Source: Caryophanales bacterium UBA2450 (GTDB lineage: Bacteria; Bacillota_I; Bacilli_A; RFN20; CAG-826). Taken from it: DNA of 64,000 nucleotides. The stretch covers positions 1-64,000 of the forward strand of contig DDQE01000036.1 in assembly GCA_002342545.1 (NCBI GenBank), written 5' to 3'. Positions 1 to 9,045 of the stretch are shown here, piece by piece. Numbering within the stretch: position 1 is the stretch's first letter; every line of letters starts with the position of its first letter. The position numbers and the translations under genes are program-made. The notes under the pieces were generated by a model. The model saw only the letters and a program-made list of their open reading frames with translations, was not told the DNA's origin and searched no databases.

Positions 1-203
1 ATTTATTATCTCGTAGTGTTCCTCCTAAAACTGTTAAAGGGGTCAAAAGAAGATGTCGAGCCGGCTTTGGTAAATGTCAAGGCGGATTCTGTTCTCCAAT
101 GGTCACCATGATTTTAGCCAAACATTATGGCGTTTCTCCTTTAGATATTAAATGGGATAAATCAAATTCTAATATCCTCGTAGAGGAGGTGAAGAAATTA
201 TGA
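1..203 (+). CDS. GlpA-like FAD-dependent dehydrogenase, C-terminal end only
   Basis: Only the last 66 codons lie in the window; the frame begins at base 3 and stops at TGA 201-203. The fragment contains a BFD-like [2Fe-2S] motif, with cysteines in the pattern C-x7-C-x4-C (ending GKCQGGFC), followed by a short helical tail. This end is typical of the anaerobic glycerol-3-phosphate dehydrogenase-like DAO family found in Firmicutes beside an FAD oxidoreductase and a DUF1667 protein, which is exactly what follows. Its stop overlaps the next start by four bases (ATGA), so the genes are translationally coupled. The substrate (glycerol-3-phosphate or another hydroxy acid) cannot be read from this piece. 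Confidence 0.8.
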   Translation, partial: LLSRSVPPKTVKGVKRRCRAGFGKCQGGFCSPMVTMILAKHYGVSPLDIKWDKSNSNILVEEVKKL

Positions 204-1447
204 TTAAACGTGATTTAGTAATTATCGGTGGTGGTAGCGCTGGAATGGCCGCGGCTATCGAAGCTAAGAAAAACGGAATTGATGATATTCTTATCCTTGA
301 AAAGGATAGTGCTCTTGGTGGCATTTTAAATCAATGCATTCATAACGGCTTTGGTTTAACGGAATTTAAAGAAGAATTAACTGGTCCAGAATATTTATCT
401 AGATTTGCTGATCAAGTTAAAGAATTAGGAATTGAATATAAACTTGATTCTTTAGTTTTAAATATTTCTAAAGAGAAAGTTGTCACTTATTCTAATGCGA
501 CTGATGGAGTTGTGGATATTGAGGCTAAGGCTATTGTCTTTGCCACTGGTTGCTATGAACGTAGTCCAGGAGCAATTCAACTTTCTGGAGATAGAGTTGC
601 TGGCATTATTACCGCAGGTACTGCACAAAAATATTTAAATATCCACGGATTTCTTGCTGGGAAAAGAATTGTAATTCTTGGTAGTGGCGATATTGGCTTA
701 ATCATGGCTAGAAGAATGACTTTAGAAGGTGCTAAAGTACTTTGTGTTAGTGAACTTATGCCTTATTCTAATGGCTTAAATCGAAATATCGCTCAATGTT
801 TAAACGATTATAATATTCCTCTTTATCTCTCTAGAAGTGTTCTTAGAGTTGAAGGTAAAGGTAGGGTAGAAAAAGTTATCTTAGCGGCAGTGGATGATAA
901 GATGAAATTCATCCCTGGAACCGAGATGGAATTTGAATGTGATACTTTACTTTTGTCAGTTGGATTAATTCCTTATGTATCTCTACTTGAAAATATTGAT
1001 GTGAATATTAGCTCTACTAAAGGAGCGATGGTCAACGATCAATTAGAAACAAGTATTCCTGGCATCTTTGCTTGTGGTAACTGCTTACATGTTCATGATG
1101 TTGTGGATTTTGTTACTGAAGAAGGTCGAGAAGCCGGTAGAGCTGCAGCTAGATATATAAAAGGCGAAGTATCTAAGAAAGTGAAGATTAAAGTTAATCC
1201 AGGAAACGGAGTGGGATATGTCATTCCTCAATTTATTGAGACTGATTTAGATCATGATGTCACTTTTAAATTTAGAGTGAGAAAACCAATTAAAAATGTT
1301 TTTGTGAATTTCTCTAGTGGAGAGACTATTTTCCATAAAGTTGTTAAGCCAGTTCTTATTCCTAGTGAAATGGTGATGATTAAAGTTAGTAAAGACAAGC
1401 TTGCTAATGTAAAAGGTGAGATAACTGTGTCATTGGAGGAAAGATAA
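200..1447 (+). CDS. NAD(P)/FAD-dependent oxidoreductase, GlpB-like partner
   Basis: 415 residues. The N-terminus has the FAD-binding Rossmann motif IIGGGSAGMAA (about residues 8-18), and a second nucleotide-binding motif ILGSGDIGLIMA sits near residue 160, as in two-dinucleotide flavoprotein disulfide-reductase-like folds. A late FACGNCLHVHD segment matches the C-terminal FAD-contacting motif. In Firmicutes this protein is the middle member of a three-gene set with a GlpA-like dehydrogenase and a DUF1667 protein, often near glycerol kinase, and probably moves electrons from glycerol-3-phosphate or a related substrate. The start has a strong GGAGGTGAAG site at 184-193 inside the upstream gene. 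DUF1667 follows after one base. Confidence 0.85.
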   Translation: MIKRDLVIIGGGSAGMAAAIEAKKNGIDDILILEKDSALGGILNQCIHNGFGLTEFKEELTGPEYLSRFADQVKELGIEYKLDSLVLNISKEKVVTYSNATDGVVDIEAKAIVFATGCYERSPGAIQLSGDRVAGIITAGTAQKYLNIHGFLAGKRIVILGSGDIGLIMARRMTLEGAKVLCVSELMPYSNGLNRNIAQCLNDYNIPLYLSRSVLRVEGKGRVEKVILAAVDDKMKFIPGTEMEFECDTLLLSVGLIPYVSLLENIDVNISSTKGAMVNDQLETSIPGIFACGNCLHVHDVVDFVTEEGREAGRAAARYIKGEVSKKVKIKVNPGNGVGYVIPQFIETDLDHDVTFKFRVRKPIKNVFVNFSSGETIFHKVVKPVLIPSEMVMIKVSKDKLANVKGEITVSLEER

Positions 1448-1448
1448 T

Positions 1449-1790
1449 ATGAAAGAATTTACTTGTATCGTCTGTCCTCGCGGATGTCGATTAACAATTG
1501 ATGATAAGCTAAATGTTACAGGAAATTCATGCCCAAGAGGGGCAGAGTACGCTAAAAATGAAGTGACCAATCCAAAAAGAATGATTACTTCATTTGTGAG
1601 GGTTAAAAATAGAGAGAACACAGTGGTTTCTGTTAAAACTTCTACTAGCATTCCTAAAGGTATGATTTTTGAAGTGATGGAAGAAATTAATAAAGTAGGA
1701 GTTGACGCTCCTACCCATATTGGTGATATCGCCATTAAAAATGTTTTAAATACTGGTGCAGATATCATCATTACAAAAAACATTGATTAA
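1449..1790 (+). CDS. DUF1667 family iron-sulfur-type small protein
   Basis: 113 residues. The start CIVCPRGCRLTI and a later NSCPRGAEYA supply four cysteines (CxxC, C, C) that probably hold a metal or Fe-S cluster; this is the DUF1667 signature. The family has no established biochemical role but accompanies GlpA-like and FAD oxidoreductase genes, as here, and may be the third (GlpC-like, electron-transferring) subunit; that role is inference. A GGAGGAAAG site at 1435-1443 precedes the ATG by five bases. It is the last gene of the operon; the 72-base gap that follows is AT-rich and holds no clear terminator. Confidence 0.85.
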   Translation: MKEFTCIVCPRGCRLTIDDKLNVTGNSCPRGAEYAKNEVTNPKRMITSFVRVKNRENTVVSVKTSTSIPKGMIFEVMEEINKVGVDAPTHIGDIAIKNVLNTGADIIITKNID

Positions 1791-1862
1791 ATGTTTTAAA
1801 CTTTTTAAAATATAGTTAACTATTAGTTATAGTCAATTTTCTATTTGTAAAAGGAGATTTTA

Positions 1863-3551
1863 ATGTCGGATCGAATTAAAGTATTTGCCCTTGCTGGCCT
1901 TGACGAAGATGGTAGAGATTGTTATGTCGTTGAGATTAACGATGATATTTTCGTTTTAGACGCAGGTAGTTCGCTTCCAGATAAAACTCTTCCTGGTGTT
2001 GACTATTTGCTACCTAATTTAGATTATCTTATTAATAATAAAAATCGTGTGAGGGGTTATTTTATCACTCACGGTCATGATGAATCTTTTGGAGCACTGA
2101 GATATTTTTATAAATACGCTCCTAGTAAAGTATATTGCACTCAAACTACTAAAGTTATTATTGAAGGGCAATTATCAATCATTGAAGCAAAAACTCAATT
2201 TGATTATGTGATTGTTAAGCCAACCGATGAAGTGATTGTTGCTAATCGTAAAATTAGATTTTTCCAAACATGTCATAACGCTGCTAACTCCTTTGGAGTT
2301 GCTATCTCTACTGATCAAGGAAATATTATCTATACTTCCGACTTTATTATTAACTTTGCTACTAATGAAACTGGTTATAGATTTGACCTTGGAATGACTA
2401 GTGACCTTGCTAAAGAAGAAACATTACTTTTAATGGCGGAATCTAAAGCCGCTGATAAAAATGGATATTGTTCTCCTAAACATCGAATTAATGACTTGGT
2501 AGAAAAATATTTTAAATTAGGCAAAAGAATGTTTGTGCTTTGCTATTGGCAAAACATGTATCGCTTAAGAGAAATCTGTAAATTAGCTCAAAGATATAAC
2601 AAGAGAATTTATTGCTATGACCAATATACCGAAACCGTGATGAAATATGTCATGGAGGCTACTGGAACTTCAACATTTGCCAAAGCTAATTTTGTTTCTA
2701 GAGAAGATTTGTTAAGAGTTAAGAGCACTGACTTATTAATTTTAATGGTTGGTCACTCCGATGACTTATTTAAAGAAACTGGTGCTTTAGCGCACGGCTT
2801 AAATTCTGATAAGCGTATCAAAGTTATGCCTGATGACATCTTTATGAATGTTGCAGTTCCTAGACCAATATTTGAAACAGCTTGTACTAGAAACATGGAT
2901 GAGATTTATCGCACTGGTTGTCAAGTGGTGTGGCTTAAAGGAAAAGATGTCCATTCAATGCACGCTCAAGAGGATGATTTAAGATTTATCTTAAATATCT
3001 TTAGACCAAAATATTATTTCCCAGTTCGTGGACACTATACCAAAATTATGGAAAACGCTAAATTAGCGGTCTCTTTAGGAATTGGCTTAAATCATATGAA
3101 TGTCTTTGTTTTAGATAATGGGATGCAACTCATTTTTGAACCAGGTAAAAGACCAGTGATTTTGCCAAATGAAGTAACCGGAATTGATATTTCTCCAGTT
3201 ATTGTGGACGGCAAAGGTTTAACTAAAGACGCTACTGAGGTTGTAGAAACTAGACAAAAGCTTGGTGTAGATGGAACGGTGGTTATTGCCGCAACTGTTT
3301 CTATTAAAGATAAGAAAATTATTGCAGGACCGGACTGCCAGATGCGTGGATTTGTTTATGTAAAAGAAGCTGAGCCAATTTTTAAATCTATTACCCAAAT
3401 CTTTGTTGAAGAAGTAAATGCGGCTTTAACAAAAGGGACTGATTTAGAAGAAGCAAAAAAGACAATCAAAGATCGCGCTCGATGGTTTATTAGAAGAGAA
3501 AATGGTCGAGAACCTCTAATTGAACCGATTATCTTAGTTAACGACAAGTAA
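1863..3551 (+). CDS. RNase J family protein with degenerate active site (J2-like)
   Basis: 562 residues, the usual RNase J length: metallo-beta-lactamase core, beta-CASP insert, C-terminal domain. RNase J enzymes are 5'-3' exonucleases and endonucleases of mRNA turnover. The signature HxHxDH is HGHDES here (residues 70-75), so the aspartate and third histidine are lost, and the usual PVHGEY reads PVRGHY, replacing another metal ligand. Other landmarks (THNAANS-like region, TSDF, HAQEDDLRF) are still recognisable. Such loss resembles RNase J2, the weakly active partner of J1 in Bacillus, so a scaffold role beside a separate J1 is the best guess. AAAGGAG at 1850-1856 sets the start. The gene ends in a clear terminator. 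Confidence 0.85.
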   Translation: MSDRIKVFALAGLDEDGRDCYVVEINDDIFVLDAGSSLPDKTLPGVDYLLPNLDYLINNKNRVRGYFITHGHDESFGALRYFYKYAPSKVYCTQTTKVIIEGQLSIIEAKTQFDYVIVKPTDEVIVANRKIRFFQTCHNAANSFGVAISTDQGNIIYTSDFIINFATNETGYRFDLGMTSDLAKEETLLLMAESKAADKNGYCSPKHRINDLVEKYFKLGKRMFVLCYWQNMYRLREICKLAQRYNKRIYCYDQYTETVMKYVMEATGTSTFAKANFVSREDLLRVKSTDLLILMVGHSDDLFKETGALAHGLNSDKRIKVMPDDIFMNVAVPRPIFETACTRNMDEIYRTGCQVVWLKGKDVHSMHAQEDDLRFILNIFRPKYYFPVRGHYTKIMENAKLAVSLGIGLNHMNVFVLDNGMQLIFEPGKRPVILPNEVTGIDISPVIVDGKGLTKDATEVVETRQKLGVDGTVVIAATVSIKDKKIIAGPDCQMRGFVYVKEAEPIFKSITQIFVEEVNAALTKGTDLEEAKKTIKDRARWFIRRENGREPLIEPIILVNDK

Positions 3552-3580
3552 AAAGCACTAATTTAAGTGCTTTTTTTCTT
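3551..3580 (+). terminator. Rho-independent terminator after RNase J gene
   Basis: A nine-base-pair stem (AAAAGCACT 3551-3559 with AGTGCTTTT 3566-3574), a six-base loop and a T-rich tail. It ends the RNase J transcript just ahead of the ftsK promoter. Confidence 0.85.
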
Positions 3581-3607
3581 TAACTTTAATGCGTGCACAC
3601 ATATAAT
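3579..3607 (+). promoter_or_regulatory. Probable ftsK promoter, leaderless type
   Basis: A perfect TATAAT lies at 3602-3607, with a weak -35 (TTTAAC, 3579-3584) 17 bases before it. The only sensible start, ATG 3615, is seven bases after the -10, so the predicted transcription start is at or one base before the ATG and there is no ribosome-binding site. Confidence 0.6.
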
Positions 3608-3614
3608 ATTACAT

Positions 3615-6191
3615 ATGGGCGAAAAAAAGAAATTCCAAATAAATTCCAAACTAGAAAACATGATCAAAGGTTTGACCCTTTGTTTGATTTCTATCATTTT
3701 GATTTTAAATGTTGGTAAAGTTGCTCGTACTTTCGCTTTTGTTCCTTTATATCTATTTGGAGCATCTTATTATATTTTATTTGCTTTAGTATTCTTATAT
3801 GGCTTATTCAGAATTATTTTTAGAAGAAAAATTAAACTAAAGGAAGCGAATATCATTTTCTCTGTTCCTTTATTTTTCTTATCGATGTTTTTCTTTTTAA
3901 GCGTTTATGACACTCCTTCATTTGATAGTGTTGGGAATGCGATTAATTCTTATCACGCCTCTTTAAATGGATATTACACGCCAGTGTTTTTTAATCCATT
4001 TAATTATTATGGTGGATTTAAACATGGTCTACTTGGTCTATCTTTAGGTGCCGGAATTAATAATAACACTGTAGCGATATTCTTAGGAATCATGCTATTA
4101 GTTGTTTCTTTATTAATCTTCTTTATGCCTTTAATTATCTCATGGATCAAAAATGACAAAAAGAAAGAAAAACCATTAAAACTAATTCAGGAAGAGGAAA
4201 AAGAAGAAAAAGAAGTTGTGGCTATAAAAGAAGAAGAGCCGGCTCCTTCTTTAATTGCTCCTGAACCAGTTGAAGTTAAAAGAGGATTTGAAAGCGATCA
4301 AAGTCCATTCATTAATCAAAATAGTGGTTTCTCTAAGCCAACAATGTCTTTAGATGATAGTCATATGAGCGTTCACTCTCAATCTGATTCTCGTGAATTT
4401 ACTCCTTTAGTGTTCTCTAGACAAAGAAAAGTTGAAGTTATGAGCGCACCTATTAGTGAGCCTATTTCTACTAAAGTAGAAATTGAACCAATTCAAGAAG
4501 AAACCTTAGAAGAACAGGTGGAAGTAGAGAACTTAATTGAAACTAGACCAGAAGTCGTTAATGAAGTAATCGAAGAAAAACCGCAAATTGATGAATCTTT
4601 AGTAAGAGCTCAACCAATTTTCTTAAACGAAGTTGAAAAAGAAGTAGCTCCTATAGAAAAGCCTCTTCCAATTATTGAAGAACCTAAGAAAAAAGAACCA
4701 ATTAACTGGGTTCCACCTTCTACTGATTTATTAATGACTTATGAAAATGACGATGCGAACGAATTAAATAATCAAGTCGCCGCAAATAGAGTAGAGGCCA
4801 TTAACAATATTTTAGCTAACTTTAGAGTTGGAGCACATTGTACTGGCTATAAGATTGGTCCTAGCGTTACTCGTTATAACATTGAATATGAACCAAACGT
4901 CACTATGAAATCTGTAGAGAAATTAGTAAGTGATATCTCTATGAGATTAGGTGGAGTAAGAACTAGATTTACTCCAATTGTCAGTGGAGAATCCTTCTCT
5001 GGCTTAGAAGCTCCTAACGCGAAAATCACTACAGTTAGTTTTAAAGAAGTGGTTGAAGCTCTTCCTGATGCCAAAAAACATCCCTTATCGGTTGGCTTTG
5101 GTAAGAATTTATCTGGCACAGTGATTTACGCTGATTTTAATAAATTTCCACATATTTTAGTTGCTGGTACCACTGGAAGTGGTAAATCTATTTTCATTCA
5201 CTCGATTATCGCTTCTTTAATTATGAGAGCCTCACCTGATTTACTTAGAATCGTTTTAGTCGATCCAAAGATGGTGGAAATGTCTAAATATAAAGACATG
5301 CCTCATTTATTATGTCCAATTATTACTGAACCAGATAAAGCTAAAGTAATGCTTACTAAATTAGTCGATGAAATGAATCACCGTTATCAAATCTTTGCGG
5401 AAAACGGTATGGTTAGTGAAATTGACCAATATAACGAATGGGCTAGTGAAAACGGAAAAGAATTAATGCCGTTCATCGTTGTTGTTTTAGATGAATACGC
5501 TGATTTAGTGGATCGCTGTAAAGATATTGGTCTACCAGTAGTTTCTATTGCTCAAAAAGCTCGTGCTTGTGGAATTCATTTATTAATTTCCACTCAAAGA
5601 CCATCCACAAATATTATTACTGGTGTTATTAAAGGTAATTTACCAACTCACGTTGCTTTAAGAACTGCAAGCTATACTGACTCTATGACTATTATCGGAG
5701 AAGGTGGAGCAGAGCAGTTATTAGGTAAAGGCGATATGTTAGTGGAATCTCCAGTTGTATCTACTGAAGAAAAAGTAAGATTACAAGGCTGCTTTGTACA
5801 AAATAAAGAAATACTTCGCGTTGTCGCCTATTTAAAAGAACATTATGAAACTAATTATGATCCTAACTTCTTAGATTTAGTGGATCATTCTAAAGAAGCA
5901 GGTAAACAATTAGTGGCTTCTGGAGAAGTACAAAAAGAGGCTGATGAAGCCGAAGAAATGAAGTATCAATCCGTTAAGGATTGGGTTTTAACTCAAAAAT
6001 TTGTCTCGATGAGTAAGATTCAAAGAGAATGTATGGTGGGCTTTAATAGAGCTGGTAAATTCTTTAAACGTTTACAAATGGAAGGAATTGTTTCTACAGA
6101 AGTAGACGGCAACACCAAAGGATGCGCAGTTATTGGTGCCCCTAGCGATGATAATGAATATATTCCTAGTAGTGAGGAACTAATTGGTTAA
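3615..6191 (+). CDS. ftsK: DNA translocase FtsK/SpoIIIE
   Basis: 858 residues from ATG 3615. An in-frame start upstream at 3567 lies inside the terminator and adds non-conserved residues, so it was rejected. The N-terminus has about four membrane segments (roughly residues 25-190). A long acidic, Glu/Pro-rich linker follows, to about residue 390. The motor domain then shows Walker A AGTTGSGKS, Walker B VVVLDEYADL and the LISTQRPS and GEGGAEQLLGKGDML motifs. The last 65 residues form the winged-helix gamma domain that reads chromosome-orienting sequences. The protein pumps DNA through the closing division septum. The gene seems to lead an operon with the pullulanase and acyltransferase genes that follow at 2-base and overlapping spacing. 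Confidence 0.93.
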   Translation: MGEKKKFQINSKLENMIKGLTLCLISIILILNVGKVARTFAFVPLYLFGASYYILFALVFLYGLFRIIFRRKIKLKEANIIFSVPLFFLSMFFFLSVYDTPSFDSVGNAINSYHASLNGYYTPVFFNPFNYYGGFKHGLLGLSLGAGINNNTVAIFLGIMLLVVSLLIFFMPLIISWIKNDKKKEKPLKLIQEEEKEEKEVVAIKEEEPAPSLIAPEPVEVKRGFESDQSPFINQNSGFSKPTMSLDDSHMSVHSQSDSREFTPLVFSRQRKVEVMSAPISEPISTKVEIEPIQEETLEEQVEVENLIETRPEVVNEVIEEKPQIDESLVRAQPIFLNEVEKEVAPIEKPLPIIEEPKKKEPINWVPPSTDLLMTYENDDANELNNQVAANRVEAINNILANFRVGAHCTGYKIGPSVTRYNIEYEPNVTMKSVEKLVSDISMRLGGVRTRFTPIVSGESFSGLEAPNAKITTVSFKEVVEALPDAKKHPLSVGFGKNLSGTVIYADFNKFPHILVAGTTGSGKSIFIHSIIASLIMRASPDLLRIVLVDPKMVEMSKYKDMPHLLCPIITEPDKAKVMLTKLVDEMNHRYQIFAENGMVSEIDQYNEWASENGKELMPFIVVVLDEYADLVDRCKDIGLPVVSIAQKARACGIHLLISTQRPSTNIITGVIKGNLPTHVALRTASYTDSMTIIGEGGAEQLLGKGDMLVESPVVSTEEKVRLQGCFVQNKEILRVVAYLKEHYETNYDPNFLDLVDHSKEAGKQLVASGEVQKEADEAEEMKYQSVKDWVLTQKFVSMSKIQRECMVGFNRAGKFFKRLQMEGIVSTEVDGNTKGCAVIGAPSDDNEYIPSSEELIG

Positions 6192-6193
6192 TT

Positions 6194-8260
6194 ATGGATT
6201 ATGGTTTAATAAACGCTGAACTCATTAATAAAAATAGTTTAGCAATCTTATATTATGGAGAATCTAGTGACATTAATGATATTAATTTCAAATTAGAAGT
6301 TAATGGCACTAGCTATCCTTTAAGAATTAATAGATTTTCTAGAAGTGATAAATTATTTAGAATTGAAGCTAGTAGTGACGTTGATATTATTTTAGGTAAC
6401 GTTAATAACGTTAAAACTAATGTTGGTGATGAAATTAGCTTAGATTATCGTAGCTACGTTACTAGTAAAGAATTTGATGAACTATATTGTCCAATTGATG
6501 AAGAATTTGGAGCATTCTATTTTAAAGAAGAAACAGTCTTTAAATTCTGGAGTCCAATTAGTGATAAAGTGTTCCTAAAATTAGAAAAAAGCGATAATAA
6601 CTTTGTTCTTTTACCAATGAAAAGAAAAGAAAAAGGTGTTTATAAATTAACGGTTAAAGGTGACCTATTTAACAAAAAGTATAACTATGTTATATATCAA
6701 AGTGGCACTAGTAAAGAAATTAGAGATCCATATGGTATAGGAACTTCCTTAAATTCTAAATATTCTGCGGTTATTGATTTATCCGCTTTAAATGTCATTG
6801 CTAAAGAAAAACCTAAATCTATTATTAATAAAGCTAACGAGGCTATTATTTATGAAATGGATATTAGAGACTTTACCGAAGCAGACAAGAACAATGAAAG
6901 TGCTGGAAAATATCTAGGTGTTTTAAATAAGATTGACTATTTAAAGAATTTAGGAGTCACTCACGTTCAACTTCTTCCAGTTCATGATTTCTTTGGAGTG
7001 GATGATATTGAAGTTGACCATTATAACTGGGGATATAATCCAACTAGCTATTTCTCTTTAGAAGGAAGTTATTCTAATTATCCAGAAGATCCTTTAGCGA
7101 GATTATTAGAATTTAAAAAGTTAGTTGCCGAATTACATAAAAATGATATAAGAGTTATTCTTGATGTGGTTTACAACCACATTTACGAATATCAAAATAG
7201 TGATTTCCATAAGAATTTACCAAATTATTACTTTAGAAGACTTGGCAAAAAAATCTCTGAAGGTAGTGGATGTGGTAACGATATTGCTAGCGAAAGAAGC
7301 ATGGTCAGAAAGCATATTTTAGATTCCTTAAAATATTTCACTGAAACATTTGATTTAGATGGATATCGTTTTGATTTACTTGGCTTAATTGATTTAGAAA
7401 CTGCTAAAGAGGCTATTAAGGTTGTGAAATCTATTAAACCTGACGCTTTGATGTATGGAGAAGGTTGGGATATGATGACTGGCTTATCTAAAGATAAGAA
7501 GTGTTGTAGCGATAACGCGCATCAAATTCCAGAGATGGGATTCTTTAATGATCAATTCCGTGATGTCATTAAAGGTGGGACCTTTGATAAATATTCCAAA
7601 GGCTTCATCATGAATGAATTTTATAAAGATGATTTAAACAATGTTTTATGTGCTTGCTTATTAAAGAATCGATATGATAATGCGTCTCAATCTATTAACT
7701 ATGTTGAGTGTCATGATAATCAAACTTTATTTGATAAAATTTCTTACTTCTCCGATAACGATGAACTTAACCTTCAAAGAGTTAAATTTGCTAATGCCAT
7801 GACTTTACTTTCTGTTGGCGTTCCATTTATCCATATGGGCCAAGAAATTGGCTTATCAAAATGTATGCTTGATAATACTTATAACGTTCCAAAAGTGAAT
7901 AATATGGACTGGGATTTAGTGGAATCGCGTCATGAAATGGTCAAATTTATGAAAGAGTTAATTAAAGTCAGAAAAACTCTTCCGTTATTTAAAGCTAATT
8001 CCGCTAGCGAGTTAGAAAATGTTTATATTGATTATTTAGATAATGGGCTAGTAACTATTACCGTTACTGAAGAAAAATTATTATTACCTGGCTTTAAAGA
8101 AGGCTTAATTATCATCAATCCAAGCGAGGAAGTAAAAACTTTAGAATTAAAAGATTATTATCAAGTATTCTTTGGCTGTAACGGCATTGTAGAAGATGAA
8201 TCCTATGCTAAAAATTTCACTTCTGCAGATTTATCGGTATCTATTTTAGGATTAAAATAA
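6194..8260 (+). CDS. pulA: Type I pullulanase (GH13 debranching enzyme)
   Basis: 688 residues, a normal length for intracellular type I pullulanase. An N-terminal carbohydrate-binding/early-set region leads to the GH13 barrel. The type I hallmark YNWGYNP is present (about residue 278). Catalytic motifs are DVVYNH, DGYRFDLLG with the nucleophile Asp, MYGEGWD with the acid Glu, and VECHDN with the transition-state Asp. There is no signal peptide, so it acts in the cytoplasm, cutting alpha-1,6 branches of glycogen or imported maltodextrin branches. It starts two bases after ftsK and overlaps the next gene by one base (TAATG), so it is read as part of the ftsK operon. No other glycogen genes are in the window. 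Confidence 0.92.
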   Translation: MDYGLINAELINKNSLAILYYGESSDINDINFKLEVNGTSYPLRINRFSRSDKLFRIEASSDVDIILGNVNNVKTNVGDEISLDYRSYVTSKEFDELYCPIDEEFGAFYFKEETVFKFWSPISDKVFLKLEKSDNNFVLLPMKRKEKGVYKLTVKGDLFNKKYNYVIYQSGTSKEIRDPYGIGTSLNSKYSAVIDLSALNVIAKEKPKSIINKANEAIIYEMDIRDFTEADKNNESAGKYLGVLNKIDYLKNLGVTHVQLLPVHDFFGVDDIEVDHYNWGYNPTSYFSLEGSYSNYPEDPLARLLEFKKLVAELHKNDIRVILDVVYNHIYEYQNSDFHKNLPNYYFRRLGKKISEGSGCGNDIASERSMVRKHILDSLKYFTETFDLDGYRFDLLGLIDLETAKEAIKVVKSIKPDALMYGEGWDMMTGLSKDKKCCSDNAHQIPEMGFFNDQFRDVIKGGTFDKYSKGFIMNEFYKDDLNNVLCACLLKNRYDNASQSINYVECHDNQTLFDKISYFSDNDELNLQRVKFANAMTLLSVGVPFIHMGQEIGLSKCMLDNTYNVPKVNNMDWDLVESRHEMVKFMKELIKVRKTLPLFKANSASELENVYIDYLDNGLVTITVTEEKLLLPGFKEGLIIINPSEEVKTLELKDYYQVFFGCNGIVEDESYAKNFTSADLSVSILGLK

Positions 8261-9045
8261 TGTGGCATATTTTAAGAGCAGTTTTATTATCATCAATTAG
8301 AATTATCTGTGGATATTTTTCTTGGATGATTTCTTATTCAAGAAAAAACTGCAAAACTCCAATTGAAAAAAGATATAAAAAAGCTAGAAAACTTATTTTA
8401 AAAGTTAATCACAATTTAAAGCTTGATGTTTTAGTAGAAGGAAAAGAAAATATTCCAGAAGAAACATGTTGTTTTTATTCAAACCACATGGGAGCGGCAG
8501 ACCCATTACTCTATTTTGCTGCTTTAGATAAGCCAACTACATTTGTTGCTAAAAAAGAAGTTAAAAACTTACCTTTTGTTGGTAAAGTCTTTAAAGCGAT
8601 CAACGGACAATTTTTGGATCGAGCTGATTTAAAACAGTCTTTACGAGTGATGATGAAGGTTCAAGAATCCTTAGCTAAAAAGGAAATTAACTGGGTTATT
8701 TTCCCAGAAGGAAAAAGAACTAAAGACCATATGGAAAATATACTTCCTTTCCATCACGGCACTTTTAGGGCCGCTATGAAGGCTAAAGTTCCTCTAGTTC
8801 CTACTGTGGTATTTGGTAGCTTTAGAATTTTACATACAAAACATAATTTCAAAAGATATCCTACATATATTAAATTTTTAAAGCCAATTTATCCTAGTGA
8901 ATATGAAGGAAAATCTACTGAAGAAATCGCAAAAGAAATTCAATCAAGAGTGCAAGCAGAATTAACTTTTGAAACAAGAAAAATCGACCACAAGAGAATG
9001 GTCGAACTTCATGATAAGTATTATCGATTCAATCGAATCTATTAA
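8260..9045 (+). CDS. plsC: PlsC-like 1-acyl-glycerol-3-phosphate acyltransferase
   Basis: 261 residues. An N-terminal hydrophobic stretch (residues 2-25) anchors it to the membrane. The acyltransferase motif HX4D appears as NHMGAAD, and the lysophosphatidate-binding motif as FPEGKRTK. The enzyme adds the second acyl chain to lysophosphatidic acid to make phosphatidic acid. Its start overlaps the pullulanase stop, and its stop overlaps the convergent rRNA methyltransferase gene by four bases, so there is no room for a dedicated terminator. An acyl-ACP synthetase at 34971-36971 could supply activated fatty acids for this step. Confidence 0.9.
   Translation: MWHILRAVLLSSIRIICGYFSWMISYSRKNCKTPIEKRYKKARKLILKVNHNLKLDVLVEGKENIPEETCCFYSNHMGAADPLLYFAALDKPTTFVAKKEVKNLPFVGKVFKAINGQFLDRADLKQSLRVMMKVQESLAKKEINWVIFPEGKRTKDHMENILPFHHGTFRAAMKAKVPLVPTVVFGSFRILHTKHNFKRYPTYIKFLKPIYPSEYEGKSTEEIAKEIQSRVQAELTFETRKIDHKRMVELHDKYYRFNRIY

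Noticed and set aside
1430..1783. Long minus-strand frame opposite the DUF1667 gene
   Set aside because: It lies over a gene with clear cysteine motifs and operon spacing; its own translation has no recognisable motif and no ribosome site.
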